Shown in pieces: positions 42,873-51,363 of a DNA stretch of 64,000 nt. The notes beneath the pieces were generated by a model that worked only from the letters and a program-made list of their open reading frames with translations, was not told where the DNA came from and did no database searches. The DNA is from JAHOYW01 sp963664605 (lineage in GTDB: Bacteria; Verrucomicrobiota; Lentisphaeria; Victivallales; Victivallaceae), in contig OY761536.1 of NCBI GenBank assembly GCA_963664605.1, positions 186,001 through 250,000 of the forward strand. Reading direction: 5' to 3'. The translations under genes were made by a program, and so were the position numbers. The number at the start of each line of letters is the position of its first letter. Within the stretch, counting starts at the first letter, position 1.

Positions 42873-43664
42873 ATGTCGCTTGTTTCATTAAAAAAACTGT
42901 TTTTACCACTTATCATCCTTATAACCGCCTTTAATATTCATGCTGAAAATCAATATGAACTGCCGGTGAAAGTCGTTCTCTTTCCATTCCGGGAAGCTGT
43001 AATCCCCGCGTTAGCGGAATCCCGGGTAATGAAATATTATTTTAACGAAGGAGAAAAATTCCCGTCCGGGAAAATTCTGGCACAGCTTGACAAGACTGTC
43101 TATAAACAGCGTCTGCTCAAAATAGAGGCCAGCGTGAAAGAAGCAAAAGCCAGCCTGACTTTTGCTCAAAAGAACGCAAAGCGCACCAAAGGCGTATATG
43201 ATAAAGGCATGCTCGGCCATACTGAAATGGAGAAAGCCGCGCTTGAAGCTGAAATAGCTGAAGCAAAATATCTTTCCGCAAAAGCCAGTTATATTGTTGC
43301 CAAACGTGATCTTGATCTATGTGATATTGCCGCACCATTCAATGGACGCCTGGTGGAAAAGCTTGTTAATGAATACGAATATGTCCGCACCGGACAGCCC
43401 TTGATGAAGATTATTGACGACAATCAGCTTCTTGCTGTAATGCATCTGTCTTCAAGCGAAAAAAATAAGATAAAGCTCGGGCAGCTGATGAAAATAAAAA
43501 TTGACGAAACCCAGACAAGTCATCAGGGGAAAATTTATAAAATATCAGGAGTGATCGATCCGGGAAGCAGGACTTTTGAAATAAAAGTACTGCTCGACAA
43601 TAAAAAAGGTTCGTTAAGCGCCGGTATGTCCGGAATACTCCAGAAAAACAAAGGTAAGAAATAA
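42873..43664 (+). CDS. HlyD-family periplasmic adaptor, short
   Basis: A 263-aa membrane-fusion protein of the HlyD/RND-adaptor type. A Sec signal (MSLVSLKKLFLPLIILITAF, then NIHA) is followed by the first half of a lipoyl-like domain, an alpha hairpin of about 60 residues (LLKIEASVKEAKASLTFAQK, then EMEKAALEAEIAEAK), the second lipoyl half with CDIAAPFNGRLVEKLVNEYEYV, and a beta barrel. Start ATG 42873 has GGGGA upstream; TTG 42843 lies too near the mapped promoter. The stop overlaps the next ATG (TAATG). It is the first gene of an operon with a second adaptor and an M50 protease fusion. Confidence 0.85.
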   Translation: MSLVSLKKLFLPLIILITAFNIHAENQYELPVKVVLFPFREAVIPALAESRVMKYYFNEGEKFPSGKILAQLDKTVYKQRLLKIEASVKEAKASLTFAQKNAKRTKGVYDKGMLGHTEMEKAALEAEIAEAKYLSAKASYIVAKRDLDLCDIAAPFNGRLVEKLVNEYEYVRTGQPLMKIIDDNQLLAVMHLSSSEKNKIKLGQLMKIKIDETQTSHQGKIYKISGVIDPGSRTFEIKVLLDNKKGSLSAGMSGILQKNKGKK

Positions 43665-45070
43665 TGCCAGAGGGAAAAGATCCGCAAAAAGAGCTGCTCA
43701 AAGCACGGGGCAAACTGAACGCCCTGTCAGCCATCCTGCGTCTGGGACATGAATCCTTTGAAAAGAAAAATCTGCTTCAATGGGCTACACATGTTGTTAA
43801 CAACAGCGTACTGGCTGTACCGTTCAGTCGCTCAGCGCTGGTAGATTTTCGCGGTTTAAATCCTAAGATACTGGCAATCAGCAACCAGCCGGAAATCAAC
43901 CATAACAGCGAATATGCCATCAATCTAATGTATCTCGCAAGAGGTCTGAAAGACCTTTCCCGCGCAGTTGTAGTCGACCAGGAATTTTTAAAAAACCAGG
44001 AAGCGGACAAACGTTCTTTTGACGGTCTGGAATACTTTTTGTCAACCTCCAAAGCTTTAATGGCAATGCCGATAATCCCTCCTGATGCGGATGACGAGCT
44101 TCTGGTATGGGTCGTTGAATTTGAGAACAAGCGATCGGCCGCAGCAGCTTCAGCGTTGCTCCCTCTGCTTTGCCGCCACTATTCAGAATCGCTGCAATAC
44201 GCTTTAAGCAGCCGTAAAAAAAACGTTCTTCATTCCCTTGTCGGCAAACAGTCTTTTTTCAAGCCTTCGCGCATAATCCTTGCTCTACTTTTTATTTTTA
44301 TAATTTGCCTGTTCACAGTTAAAGTCAGGGAAAATATCGCCTCTGAAGCTGAAATTATACCTGATGTTGAACATATTTACTATGCACCGTTTGACGGCAT
44401 AATAGACAGTTGCTTTGACAATAAAAGCGGTATGTTTGTCAAAAAAGGCAAACCTATCCTTAAATACGACAACGAGGAGTTGAGCTTCAAGCTTCTTGCT
44501 GCACAGAACGAATACAACAAAATCAAAGCTAAACTTGATTTAATACAAAACGAATCATTTAATGATATTTCTAAACGCGGTCAGGTTAAGTTACTGACTT
44601 TACAAAAAGAACGCGCCGCAATCGACATTTCGAGAAATCGCTGGCTGTTAAAGGAAAGTGAGATGAAAGCCCAAATATCCGGTACGCTGGATATCGGGGA
44701 TGCAGACAAACTTGTTGGACGTGCAGTTCGTTCAGGAGAAAAATTATTTGAAATAGTTTCTACTGAAAAATTGATTGCTTTAGTATATTTGAATGAAAGC
44801 AACGCATCAGTTCTAGGCAAGGACAGCATTATCACTTTATATTTGCACAACAGCCCGGAAACAGCAATCAAGTGTGAAATAATAAGAGTCAGTCCCAAAC
44901 CGGTTCTCACAGAAAAGCGGATATTTTGTTATTTGATACGCCTGAAAATGCTGAACTATCCGGCCGATGTTATCTGCGGCCAACGTGGAATCGCACGTAT
45001 TTCCGGTCCCCGGATTCGTCTGGGTTATTATTTGTTCCGTAACATAGTATTGTGGTGGCGCCGGGTTTAA
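43664..45070 (+). CDS. Membrane protein: cytosolic GAF-like domain fused to HlyD-type domain
   Basis: A 468-aa protein in three parts. The N-terminal ~190 residues look like a cytosolic GAF-like sensor (LNALSAILRLGHESFEKKNLL, then ALMAMPII and LLVWVVEFEN). One membrane helix follows at about 203-220 (IILALLFIFIICLFTVKV). The periplasmic part is HlyD-like: a lipoyl half (YYAPFDGIIDSCFDNKSGMFVKKG), a short coiled coil and a barrel. The combination suggests that a cytosolic signal or docking surface is coupled to an envelope adaptor. It lies between the short adaptor and the M50 fusion. I know of no assigned function for this architecture. Confidence 0.75.
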   Translation: MPEGKDPQKELLKARGKLNALSAILRLGHESFEKKNLLQWATHVVNNSVLAVPFSRSALVDFRGLNPKILAISNQPEINHNSEYAINLMYLARGLKDLSRAVVVDQEFLKNQEADKRSFDGLEYFLSTSKALMAMPIIPPDADDELLVWVVEFENKRSAAAASALLPLLCRHYSESLQYALSSRKKNVLHSLVGKQSFFKPSRIILALLFIFIICLFTVKVRENIASEAEIIPDVEHIYYAPFDGIIDSCFDNKSGMFVKKGKPILKYDNEELSFKLLAAQNEYNKIKAKLDLIQNESFNDISKRGQVKLLTLQKERAAIDISRNRWLLKESEMKAQISGTLDIGDADKLVGRAVRSGEKLFEIVSTEKLIALVYLNESNASVLGKDSIITLYLHNSPETAIKCEIIRVSPKPVLTEKRIFCYLIRLKMLNYPADVICGQRGIARISGPRIRLGYYLFRNIVLWWRRV

Positions 45071-45089
45071 AACAGGGAGCTCCGCAGTT

Positions 45090-47285
45090 ATGGCAGCAAA
45101 TGAAAATAACAAAAGCATAAGCGGCTCAACTCCACCCGCTATCAGCAGTATACCGCCATCTCCTCAACAGCAATCCCCGGGCCAGAAAGAACAAAAATAT
45201 TATATAGGGCGTTTGCGCAGCGATATTGAGCTATTCCGCGGAGAACCGGATATTGATAACAATCCAACTTGGGTTATTTTCGATCCTGTGGCTGACAGTT
45301 ACTTCAAAATAAGCGAGGCGAAATACCAGATGCTCCGGGTATTGTCCGCCAATATGGAAATAGAACAATATCTGGGAAAACTAAAATCCGTCGGAATCCA
45401 TGCCGATAAGATGGAAGTTCTAAAGTTGATTAAGTTTCTAGAGGAACACAACTTATTTATGCCGCGATATCTCCAGAGTGAAGCTCAAACACTTAAGCTA
45501 CGCGAAATGAAAAAGAAAATGTTCTGGCAACGCTTGATGTCAACATATTTATTTTTCAAAATACCAATAGTCAAGCCGGACCGCTTTCTTAACCACACAA
45601 TCGACATTATCCAAAATATCCTTAACAAATGGACTTTGGCTCTGTTATGGATAATTGCCATCTGCGGATATATCGGCTTGATTATGAACTGGCACAAGTT
45701 TACTGAGAAATTCATCAGCTCTATTTCACTGCAGGGTCTGGCCCGTTATTCAATAGCGGTTATAGCGGTCAAATTTATTCATGAGTTCGCGCACGCTTAT
45801 TCCGCGAAAGTGCATGGCGTCAGAGTACGCCGCATGGGAATAGCAATAGTGTTCTTTATTCCAAGACTGTATTCCGACCTGACCGACTCGTGGCGCATTC
45901 ATGACTGGAAAAAACGGTTTCTGATTGACGGAGCCGGTATAATAAGTGAAATTATTATCGGTGGTTTTGCAGCTTTAATATGGGTAAACACGATTCCGGG
46001 GATTACTCATTCGGTCGCTTATTTTGTTTTTGCCGTGAGTATAATAAACACCGTATTGATTAACGGAAACCCGTTTATCCGTTATGACGGTTATTTTATG
46101 CTGATGGACTTTATGGGCATTGACAACCTGCAGCAGCGGGCAATAGAAAGGACAAAAGCTTTATGGCGGAAACAGTTATTCGGGCTTGACCTGCCGACAA
46201 ACGATCATACCAAAGGCTGGAAACGTCATTTTCTGGTAATCTTCGGGATTTCTGCTTTTATATATCGTATTTTTCTGTACACATCAATTATTATGATAGT
46301 TTATTTTCAATTTCCCAAAGCTATAGGTATTGTATTGTTGTGTTTGGAAGTGTATTTATTAGTAATTAAGCCCTTAACAATGGAAATTAAATTTTTAATT
46401 ATGATGCGTAAAAAAATGAATCGGACCAAGTCTTTACTATCGTATATTGGTATTACTGTAATCCTGCTCTGTTTTTTCCTGCCTCTGCCCTGGGATGTAA
46501 CTCTGCCTTGTGAAGTCAGGCCGGTGAATTTTGAAAGAATTTATGCTCATAGGGGATTTATCAGTGATATTCTGGTAAAGGATGGTCAAAGGGTAAAAAA
46601 GAACCAGCTTTTATTCAAACAGTCGGACCCATATCTTTCATGGCGTCTCAAGGAAGCGGAAATCTCCATAAAAATTGACGAAACAGTTCTTGACCAGGCT
46701 CAAAGCAGTGTGGAAAGGCTCGGAGAAATAAAAATCGACCGCCGCTCTCTTCAAAGCAGCCGCAATTTTGTTAAAGAGTTAAAGCGCAAAGAAGCTTTAT
46801 TGGATATAAAAAGCAGGCTTGACGGCGTCTTCTCTCTTTATGACCAGAAATTGACTGTAGGCAAATGGCTTAATAATGGTGAGGTGATAGGCGAGGTTTA
46901 TAATCCCAAACTAAAACAGGTAGTAGCTTATGTGGGAGAAGAAGAGATGCGTAAACTACAGGCAGGAGACAAAGTAAAACTGCACCTTGAGCATAGTTTG
47001 GAAACTTATTCAGGAGAAATTGTTTCAGTAAACGATGTTGCCGCGGAGCTTGAACCAACTCCACTGCTGGATGTATTCGGCGGCAGTATCCTCAGCAACC
47101 AGAATCCTAAACGGGGATACTTTAAGCCTTTGCATCCCCATTATCAGGTCAATATCAGAATAGATGAAACCGTAGACCTCCCTGTAGGACGTTCGGGAGC
47201 GATAAATATCCGCAAATATTCTTCCATAGGAGGAAATATCGTCCGCAAGATAATAAATGTCCTGCAACGTGAATTAACTTTCTAA
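45090..47285 (+). CDS. PqqD-like / M50 site-2-protease / HlyD fusion protein
   Basis: A 731-aa membrane protein. An N-terminal cytosolic domain (about residues 30-125, with WVIFDPVADSYFKISEAKYQML) resembles PqqD-type peptide-binding domains. The central membrane part has the zinc protease motif HEFAH near residue 231 and the second site-2 motif NPFIRYDGYFMLMD near 329, so an active M50 protease is likely. After further helices, a HlyD-like lipoyl and coiled-coil region is at about 465-720. The layout is that of putative peptide zinc metalloproteases of the YydH type, found in some peptide-export loci. No ABC transporter, radical-SAM enzyme or small peptide gene was found beside it. Confidence 0.8.
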   Translation: MAANENNKSISGSTPPAISSIPPSPQQQSPGQKEQKYYIGRLRSDIELFRGEPDIDNNPTWVIFDPVADSYFKISEAKYQMLRVLSANMEIEQYLGKLKSVGIHADKMEVLKLIKFLEEHNLFMPRYLQSEAQTLKLREMKKKMFWQRLMSTYLFFKIPIVKPDRFLNHTIDIIQNILNKWTLALLWIIAICGYIGLIMNWHKFTEKFISSISLQGLARYSIAVIAVKFIHEFAHAYSAKVHGVRVRRMGIAIVFFIPRLYSDLTDSWRIHDWKKRFLIDGAGIISEIIIGGFAALIWVNTIPGITHSVAYFVFAVSIINTVLINGNPFIRYDGYFMLMDFMGIDNLQQRAIERTKALWRKQLFGLDLPTNDHTKGWKRHFLVIFGISAFIYRIFLYTSIIMIVYFQFPKAIGIVLLCLEVYLLVIKPLTMEIKFLIMMRKKMNRTKSLLSYIGITVILLCFFLPLPWDVTLPCEVRPVNFERIYAHRGFISDILVKDGQRVKKNQLLFKQSDPYLSWRLKEAEISIKIDETVLDQAQSSVERLGEIKIDRRSLQSSRNFVKELKRKEALLDIKSRLDGVFSLYDQKLTVGKWLNNGEVIGEVYNPKLKQVVAYVGEEEMRKLQAGDKVKLHLEHSLETYSGEIVSVNDVAAELEPTPLLDVFGGSILSNQNPKRGYFKPLHPHYQVNIRIDETVDLPVGRSGAINIRKYSSIGGNIVRKIINVLQRELTF

Positions 47286-47303
47286 ATAATGAAGAGAGTA
47301 TTT

Positions 47304-48038
47304 ATGGAAAAAATATTTATAGTACTTTTGTTTTGCGCCTTAGCTGCAGGCTGCAGCTCAATCAAACCGGAACCATACGAAGTTAATTATACAAGTATTC
47401 CAATAAAAGTAGACGGCAAACTTGATGAACCAGCCTGGGGAAAAGCAAAACCTTTGCCCCTGCAGCCAATTCCCAGATCTTCATGTATTGAAAAAGGGGC
47501 CATAAAGGTTCTCTGGGATGATAAATATGTTTATTTCGGGGGTGTATTTTACGATTCTGATATAGTCCAATTGGCTAATAAAGACTGGCGGCATTATTAC
47601 AGAACCGGTGACCTTATGGAAATCTTTTTAAAACCTGAAAATAAACGTTATTACTGGGAATTATATTCAACTCCAAACAGCCTTAAAAACTCATTATTCT
47701 ATTGGTCGGGCGGACGTCTAGGGTTGCGCGGCAGCAGCCTCGCATATAGAATGGAGGGAATGCTTGTCAAATCAAGCTGTGATGGAACCCTCAACAACGA
47801 GAAGGACTACGATAAACAATGGACAACTGAAATGGCTGTTCCAATAGGGGAGTTGGAAAAGCATGGAGAGAAGATCGAGCCTGGAAAAGTCTGGAGATTT
47901 TTAACAGGGCGTTACAATTACAGCATCCATCTTGACCAAAAAGAATTAACAAGAAGTGGAAAACCGGAATCAAACAGTTTTCACAGCCCAAAATCCTGGA
48001 GTCGCTTAAGGTTTTCAGGTTCCTCAAGCAAAAATTAA
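47304..48038 (+). CDS. CBM9-like lipoprotein
   Basis: A 244-aa lipoprotein: signal MEKIFIVLLFCALAAGC with lipobox AAGC. The mature part has IKVDGKLDEPAWGKA, LWDDKYVYFGGVFYDSDI, GDLMEIFLKPE and a late WTTEMAVPIGELE, the pattern of carbohydrate-binding family 9-like domains seen in surface proteins. I chose ATG 47304 because GAGAG lies upstream; ATG 47289 has no ribosome-binding site. It follows the M50 fusion by 18 bases, so it is probably the fourth gene of that operon and may be its surface-side partner or cargo. Confidence 0.75.
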   Translation: MEKIFIVLLFCALAAGCSSIKPEPYEVNYTSIPIKVDGKLDEPAWGKAKPLPLQPIPRSSCIEKGAIKVLWDDKYVYFGGVFYDSDIVQLANKDWRHYYRTGDLMEIFLKPENKRYYWELYSTPNSLKNSLFYWSGGRLGLRGSSLAYRMEGMLVKSSCDGTLNNEKDYDKQWTTEMAVPIGELEKHGEKIEPGKVWRFLTGRYNYSIHLDQKELTRSGKPESNSFHSPKSWSRLRFSGSSSKN

Positions 48039-48102
48039 ATTGTATTTTTATAAGAATCTACTAATATCGCAAGCAGGGACATTGTAAAAAAGTATTTCTT
48101 TA

Positions 48103-48131
48103 TTGATTTTCCCCGGTTCACAAAGTATATT
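48103..48131 (+). promoter_or_regulatory. Promoter of the oxygen-defence operon
   Basis: TTGATT (48103-48108), a 17-bp spacer and TATATT (48126-48131). The start point near 48138 leaves a leader of about 45 bases with GAGGAG before the ATG at 48183. Confidence 0.65.
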
Positions 48132-48182
48132 TATATTTCACCGCAAATTTTCAGGCCTTTAACAGAAAAGAGGAGTTATATC

Positions 48183-48425
48183 ATGAATATTCAGATTTTA
48201 ACGTCATTTTTTATGTGGTGCACAATCATTAACGCAGGTTTATTAATTCTTTCTGCTATAATGATTATACCTGCTGAAGATTTGGTTTACCGTATACACA
48301 GCAAATGGTTCTCTTTTTCCAGAGAAACTTTCAATGTCGTAATATATTCATTCCTCGGCCTATATAAAATTGCTATCCTGGTATTCAATCTCGTTCCCTG
48401 GATCGTTTTGCTTATTGTCGGGTGA
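48183..48425 (+). CDS. Small two-helix membrane protein, DUF6868-like
   Basis: An 80-aa inner-membrane protein with two hydrophobic helices (about residues 10-29 and 53-78) joined by a basic-acidic loop with HSKWFSFSRETF. The sequence pattern is like the DUF6868 family of small membrane proteins, role unknown. GAGGAG precedes the ATG. It opens an operon with a hemerythrin and an exported nickel superoxide dismutase, so a part in oxygen or redox handling at the membrane is a fair guess. Confidence 0.7.
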   Translation: MNIQILTSFFMWCTIINAGLLILSAIMIIPAEDLVYRIHSKWFSFSRETFNVVIYSFLGLYKIAILVFNLVPWIVLLIVG

Positions 48426-48446
48426 AAACTTAACTGGAGATAGAAG

Positions 48447-48866
48447 ATGATTGTAAATCCTAGCAAATACATGACTGGAATACCAGTTATTGACAAGCAG
48501 CATAAGGAATATATAGCGCTAGTCAATAAACTCGTTGCCAAACATAAGGGAGGCGGCATGTCAAAAAGAGAATTTTTTCATTACGTCAATGATATCGTTA
48601 CCTATACCCTGGAACATTTTGACGCGGAAGAGTTTCTTATGCGTTCAGTAAAACATCCTTTTTATGAAGAGCATCTGGATAAACATAATGTTTTCCGTGA
48701 TAAAATGGATGAGTTCCTTGAGCGGATAGATACAAAAGCAATAGATATGGAACAAGACGTCGATTTTCTATGTAAGTGGCTCGTGGACTGGTTCAAAATG
48801 CAGGTGCTGGATGATGATATCAAGTTAGCTAAATTTATTAAGGAAAACAATATTGCCTGTGATTAA
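48447..48866 (+). CDS. Bacteriohemerythrin with one iron ligand changed
   Basis: A 139-aa four-helix protein of the hemerythrin family, which binds oxygen at a di-iron centre. Ligands seen: His19 (IDKQHKEY), His57 and Glu61 (HFDAEEF), His76 and His80 (HLDKH), and Asp124. The last histidine of the usual HxxxxD pair is Gln119 here (QVLDDD). Five of six ligand residues plus the bridging Glu fit, so the fold is sure, but the iron site may be weaker or tuned for another role, such as iron or NO sensing. GGAG sits before the ATG. It lies 21 bases after the DUF6868-like gene and 21 before sodN. Confidence 0.85.
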   Translation: MIVNPSKYMTGIPVIDKQHKEYIALVNKLVAKHKGGGMSKREFFHYVNDIVTYTLEHFDAEEFLMRSVKHPFYEEHLDKHNVFRDKMDEFLERIDTKAIDMEQDVDFLCKWLVDWFKMQVLDDDIKLAKFIKENNIACD

Positions 48867-48887
48867 TTTACAGAGGAGGAATAAGTG

Positions 48888-49340
48888 ATGAGGTTATTTT
48901 TATTAATATTCACAATTGTTGTAATCAGTCTGTCTACGCCTCAAACCATCTATGCGCATTGTCAGATACCCTGCGGAATATATGACGATAACGCACGGGT
49001 AAAAATGATGCTCGAAGATGCCGCTACAGTAGAAAAATCCATGAAACTGATTAGTGAATTAAGCTCTAAAACAGATGCGCAGTCCAAAAATCAACTGGTT
49101 CGCTGGATCAACAATAAAGAAAAACACGCTCAAAATATTATTTCAACAATCAGTGATTATTTTTTAACGCAGCGGATCAAGCCGGAACAAAAAGATTATG
49201 TTGATCGTCTAAAGAAACACCATGCGGTAATTATCGCGGCAATGAAAGCCAAACAGAATGTCGATATTAAATATGTAAAAAACCTCAAAAAATGCATTGA
49301 GTCCCTGCTTGCGTACTATCCCGAACACCATCACCATTGA
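48888..49340 (+). CDS. sodN: Nickel superoxide dismutase, exported
   Basis: Dismutes superoxide to oxygen and peroxide with a nickel centre. The nickel hook HCQIPCGIY begins at residue 24 and matches the HCxxPCGxY of NiSOD, with Cys25, Cys29 and the tyrosine intact. In known NiSODs a protease (SodX) trims a short leader to expose His1. Here residues 1-23 form a Sec signal peptide ending in IYA, so signal peptidase would itself free the histidine, and the enzyme would work outside the cytoplasm. No sodX is present. The mature part is about 127 aa, and the C-terminus is HHHH, perhaps a nickel-binding tail. AGGAGGA precedes ATG 48888; the GTG three bases before is not needed. Confidence 0.9.
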   Translation: MRLFLLIFTIVVISLSTPQTIYAHCQIPCGIYDDNARVKMMLEDAATVEKSMKLISELSSKTDAQSKNQLVRWINNKEKHAQNIISTISDYFLTQRIKPEQKDYVDRLKKHHAVIIAAMKAKQNVDIKYVKNLKKCIESLLAYYPEHHHH

Positions 49341-49353
49341 GGAGGATAAGTAA

Positions 49354-49725
49354 ATGTTGAAGATCAAGTTGGATAAAAAAAGAGGCATAGCTTTTCTGGA
49401 ACCGGTTGAAACTCTGTCTAAAGAGGATTTTGAGAAAGCCGCTGCCGTCATCGACCCCTATATTGAAAAAAACGGAAAACTGCATGGTATAATAATACAC
49501 GTAAAATCATTTCCCGGATGGGATTCATTCGGAGCTTTAATACGGCATCTCAAATTTATTAAAAATCATCACCGGAAAATTGCCCGCATAGCGCTGGCAA
49601 CAGATTCACCTATCGGAAGTTTCGCTGAGCATATTACAAGCCATTTCGTCAATGCGGAAATCAGACATTTTCCCTTTGACCGCATCTTAGATGCTCAGGA
49701 GTGGGCTGCAGCCCCCGATGAATAA
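49354..49725 (+). CDS. SpoIIAA-like (STAS/SEC14-type) protein
   Basis: A 123-aa cytosolic protein of the SpoIIAA-like family: strand-helix pattern with LHGIIIHVKSFPGWDSFGALIRHL and KIARIALATDSPIG, ending in FPFDRILDAQEWAA. Such small STAS-fold proteins often bind lipid or act as switches, and their role is not known. GAGGA precedes the ATG. It is the fourth gene of the run that starts with the DUF6868-like protein and is 13 bases after sodN. Confidence 0.8.
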   Translation: MLKIKLDKKRGIAFLEPVETLSKEDFEKAAAVIDPYIEKNGKLHGIIIHVKSFPGWDSFGALIRHLKFIKNHHRKIARIALATDSPIGSFAEHITSHFVNAEIRHFPFDRILDAQEWAAAPDE

Positions 49726-49734
49726 GGAAATCAA

Positions 49735-50187
49735 ATGACACTATATCTCGATGGAGATGCGTTCCCCAACCAATTAAAGCCTATCTTATTTCGTGCAATA
49801 AAACGACTTGCGATTCCGACATTTGTCGTCTCAAACAAACGAATCAATATTGGTGAATCAAATAATATCACTTATATCATAGTCCCCCCGGGACCGGATG
49901 AAGCTGATAAACGAATTGTGGAAATGCTTGAGGAAGGAGACTTAGTCATAACGGCAGATATTCCTCTGGCTGACCATACCATAAGTAAAAAAGCTCATGC
50001 CATCAATCACCGCGGAGAACTTTATACAACAGCAAACATAAAAAATCGCCTGGCTATGCGCAATCTGATGCAGGAAATGCGCGATATTGGCATGCCGACC
50101 AAAGGTCCGGCTCCTTTCTGCGCCAAAGACGCACATGAATTCGCCAACCAGTTAAATAAATTTCTGACAAAACAGAAACTTGATTGA
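49735..50187 (+). CDS. YaiI/YqxD family protein (DUF188)
   Basis: A 150-aa protein of the YaiI/YqxD family, which has a PIN-like nuclease fold but no proven reaction. The signatures LDGDAFPNQLKPILFRA, VVSNKRI, GPDEADKRIVE, DLVITADIPLADHTISKKA and the late MRDIGMPTKGPAPF are all clear. Normal length. It ends the oxygen-defence operon, nine bases after the SpoIIAA-like gene. The acidic residues expected of the PIN-like site are present. Confidence 0.88.
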   Translation: MTLYLDGDAFPNQLKPILFRAIKRLAIPTFVVSNKRINIGESNNITYIIVPPGPDEADKRIVEMLEEGDLVITADIPLADHTISKKAHAINHRGELYTTANIKNRLAMRNLMQEMRDIGMPTKGPAPFCAKDAHEFANQLNKFLTKQKLD

Positions 50188-50252
50188 TTTTTTACTTTTG
50201 CGGCGATATGTTCTCAAAGAGCTGTGAATATGATAAAAAAAAGGTTGTACTT

Positions 50253-51359
50253 ATGAATAAGCTAAAAATTTTATTTCCTTTATTTTCCATATTGTTCTCA
50301 AATATCTGCCTCGGAGTACTGCCGCCGGAATATTTCATTGCACGGGAAAGAAATGCTAAAATCAAGGCTATCGCTATTGTCAAAAGCGTAAAATCTGGTT
50401 TTCTTAACAAAAAAACCGGTATTGAAACTCAAACCGTCACCTTTGAAACAATCAGCCCGTTAACTGATGATAAAATTCCAAAAATATTCACAGGTTATTG
50501 TTACAGCTCGACAAAACAAACTGGATATATTGGCGGAGAAAGGTATTATTATCCAAAAGAATCATTGGGCAGAAAAGTTTATGTATCAGTAAGCGCTGAC
50601 AGAGGACAAATCGCTGATTTCAGATCTGTAAATAAAAAAGAAATAATAAAGTTGAAAAATCAATTTAAAAACCGGAATCTGCTGCTTGGACAAATGAATG
50701 TGGACGATTTGACAAATTCCATTCACCGCCCTTTCGACAACTTATATTTGTTTAAAGTAAATGGCGAAATCCAAGGCTGTCTTGAACATAAAAAAAACAA
50801 GTCATACCCTCAGGCATATATGTCTGAACTATATTTCAAAACCCCAAAATCATTCAAAAAATATTCCATAAGAACATATTATTCAGGTAATGGACGATTT
50901 CAACTTAATGAAATACATCTGGCAGCGGTCAATTCTCCGAATGATGCATATACAATCACTTTTAAATACGACAAATCCCAAAAACCAGCCGAAGGCATTT
51001 TGAAAAAAGACGGGGAGTACCCTGCCGCTCTGAATACTATTTCAGATTTTACTTTATTTAATATTGTAAGCTTACTGCCATTTGATAAGAAACAAACCTT
51101 AAGTTTTACGCTAATTGAATCCCTCAAATTGAACATCAAAAAAAATATGGAAATTAAATTTACCGGCCGGGACAACGGTCTTTTCAAGTTTATTCAGCTG
51201 GATTCGAAAAAATGTTGTACTGCGCAATACTGGGTTGATAAAAACCACATATTGCAACGTGTCGCATGGGATAAGGATAAAGAGTTTATAAGAACAAACA
51301 AGAACTTTTCAATAAAGGCAATAAACAGCCAGAGTTCTCAAATGGCACAGGAACAATAA
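50253..51359 (+). CDS. Exported hypothetical protein
   Basis: A 368-aa protein I do not recognise. I chose ATG 50253 because it gives a clean signal peptide (MNKLKILFPLFSILFSNICLG) after AAGG; ATG 50184 would overlap YaiI and hide this signal. The body is beta-rich and basic, with FSNICLGVLPPEYFIARERNA right after the signal, a Gly-Tyr-rich strand near residue 85, and lysine-rich segments throughout. AT-rich relative to its neighbours. It is the last plus-strand gene before the RND operon and ends four bases from its convergent neighbour. Confidence 0.65.
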   Translation: MNKLKILFPLFSILFSNICLGVLPPEYFIARERNAKIKAIAIVKSVKSGFLNKKTGIETQTVTFETISPLTDDKIPKIFTGYCYSSTKQTGYIGGERYYYPKESLGRKVYVSVSADRGQIADFRSVNKKEIIKLKNQFKNRNLLLGQMNVDDLTNSIHRPFDNLYLFKVNGEIQGCLEHKKNKSYPQAYMSELYFKTPKSFKKYSIRTYYSGNGRFQLNEIHLAAVNSPNDAYTITFKYDKSQKPAEGILKKDGEYPAALNTISDFTLFNIVSLLPFDKKQTLSFTLIESLKLNIKKNMEIKFTGRDNGLFKFIQLDSKKCCTAQYWVDKNHILQRVAWDKDKEFIRTNKNFSIKAINSQSSQMAQEQ

Positions 51360-51363
51360 AAGC

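Noticed and set aside
47289..47303. ATG 47289 as the start of the CBM9-like lipoprotein.
   Set aside because: It lacks a ribosome site, while ATG 47304 has GAGAG upstream and still gives a proper lipoprotein signal.
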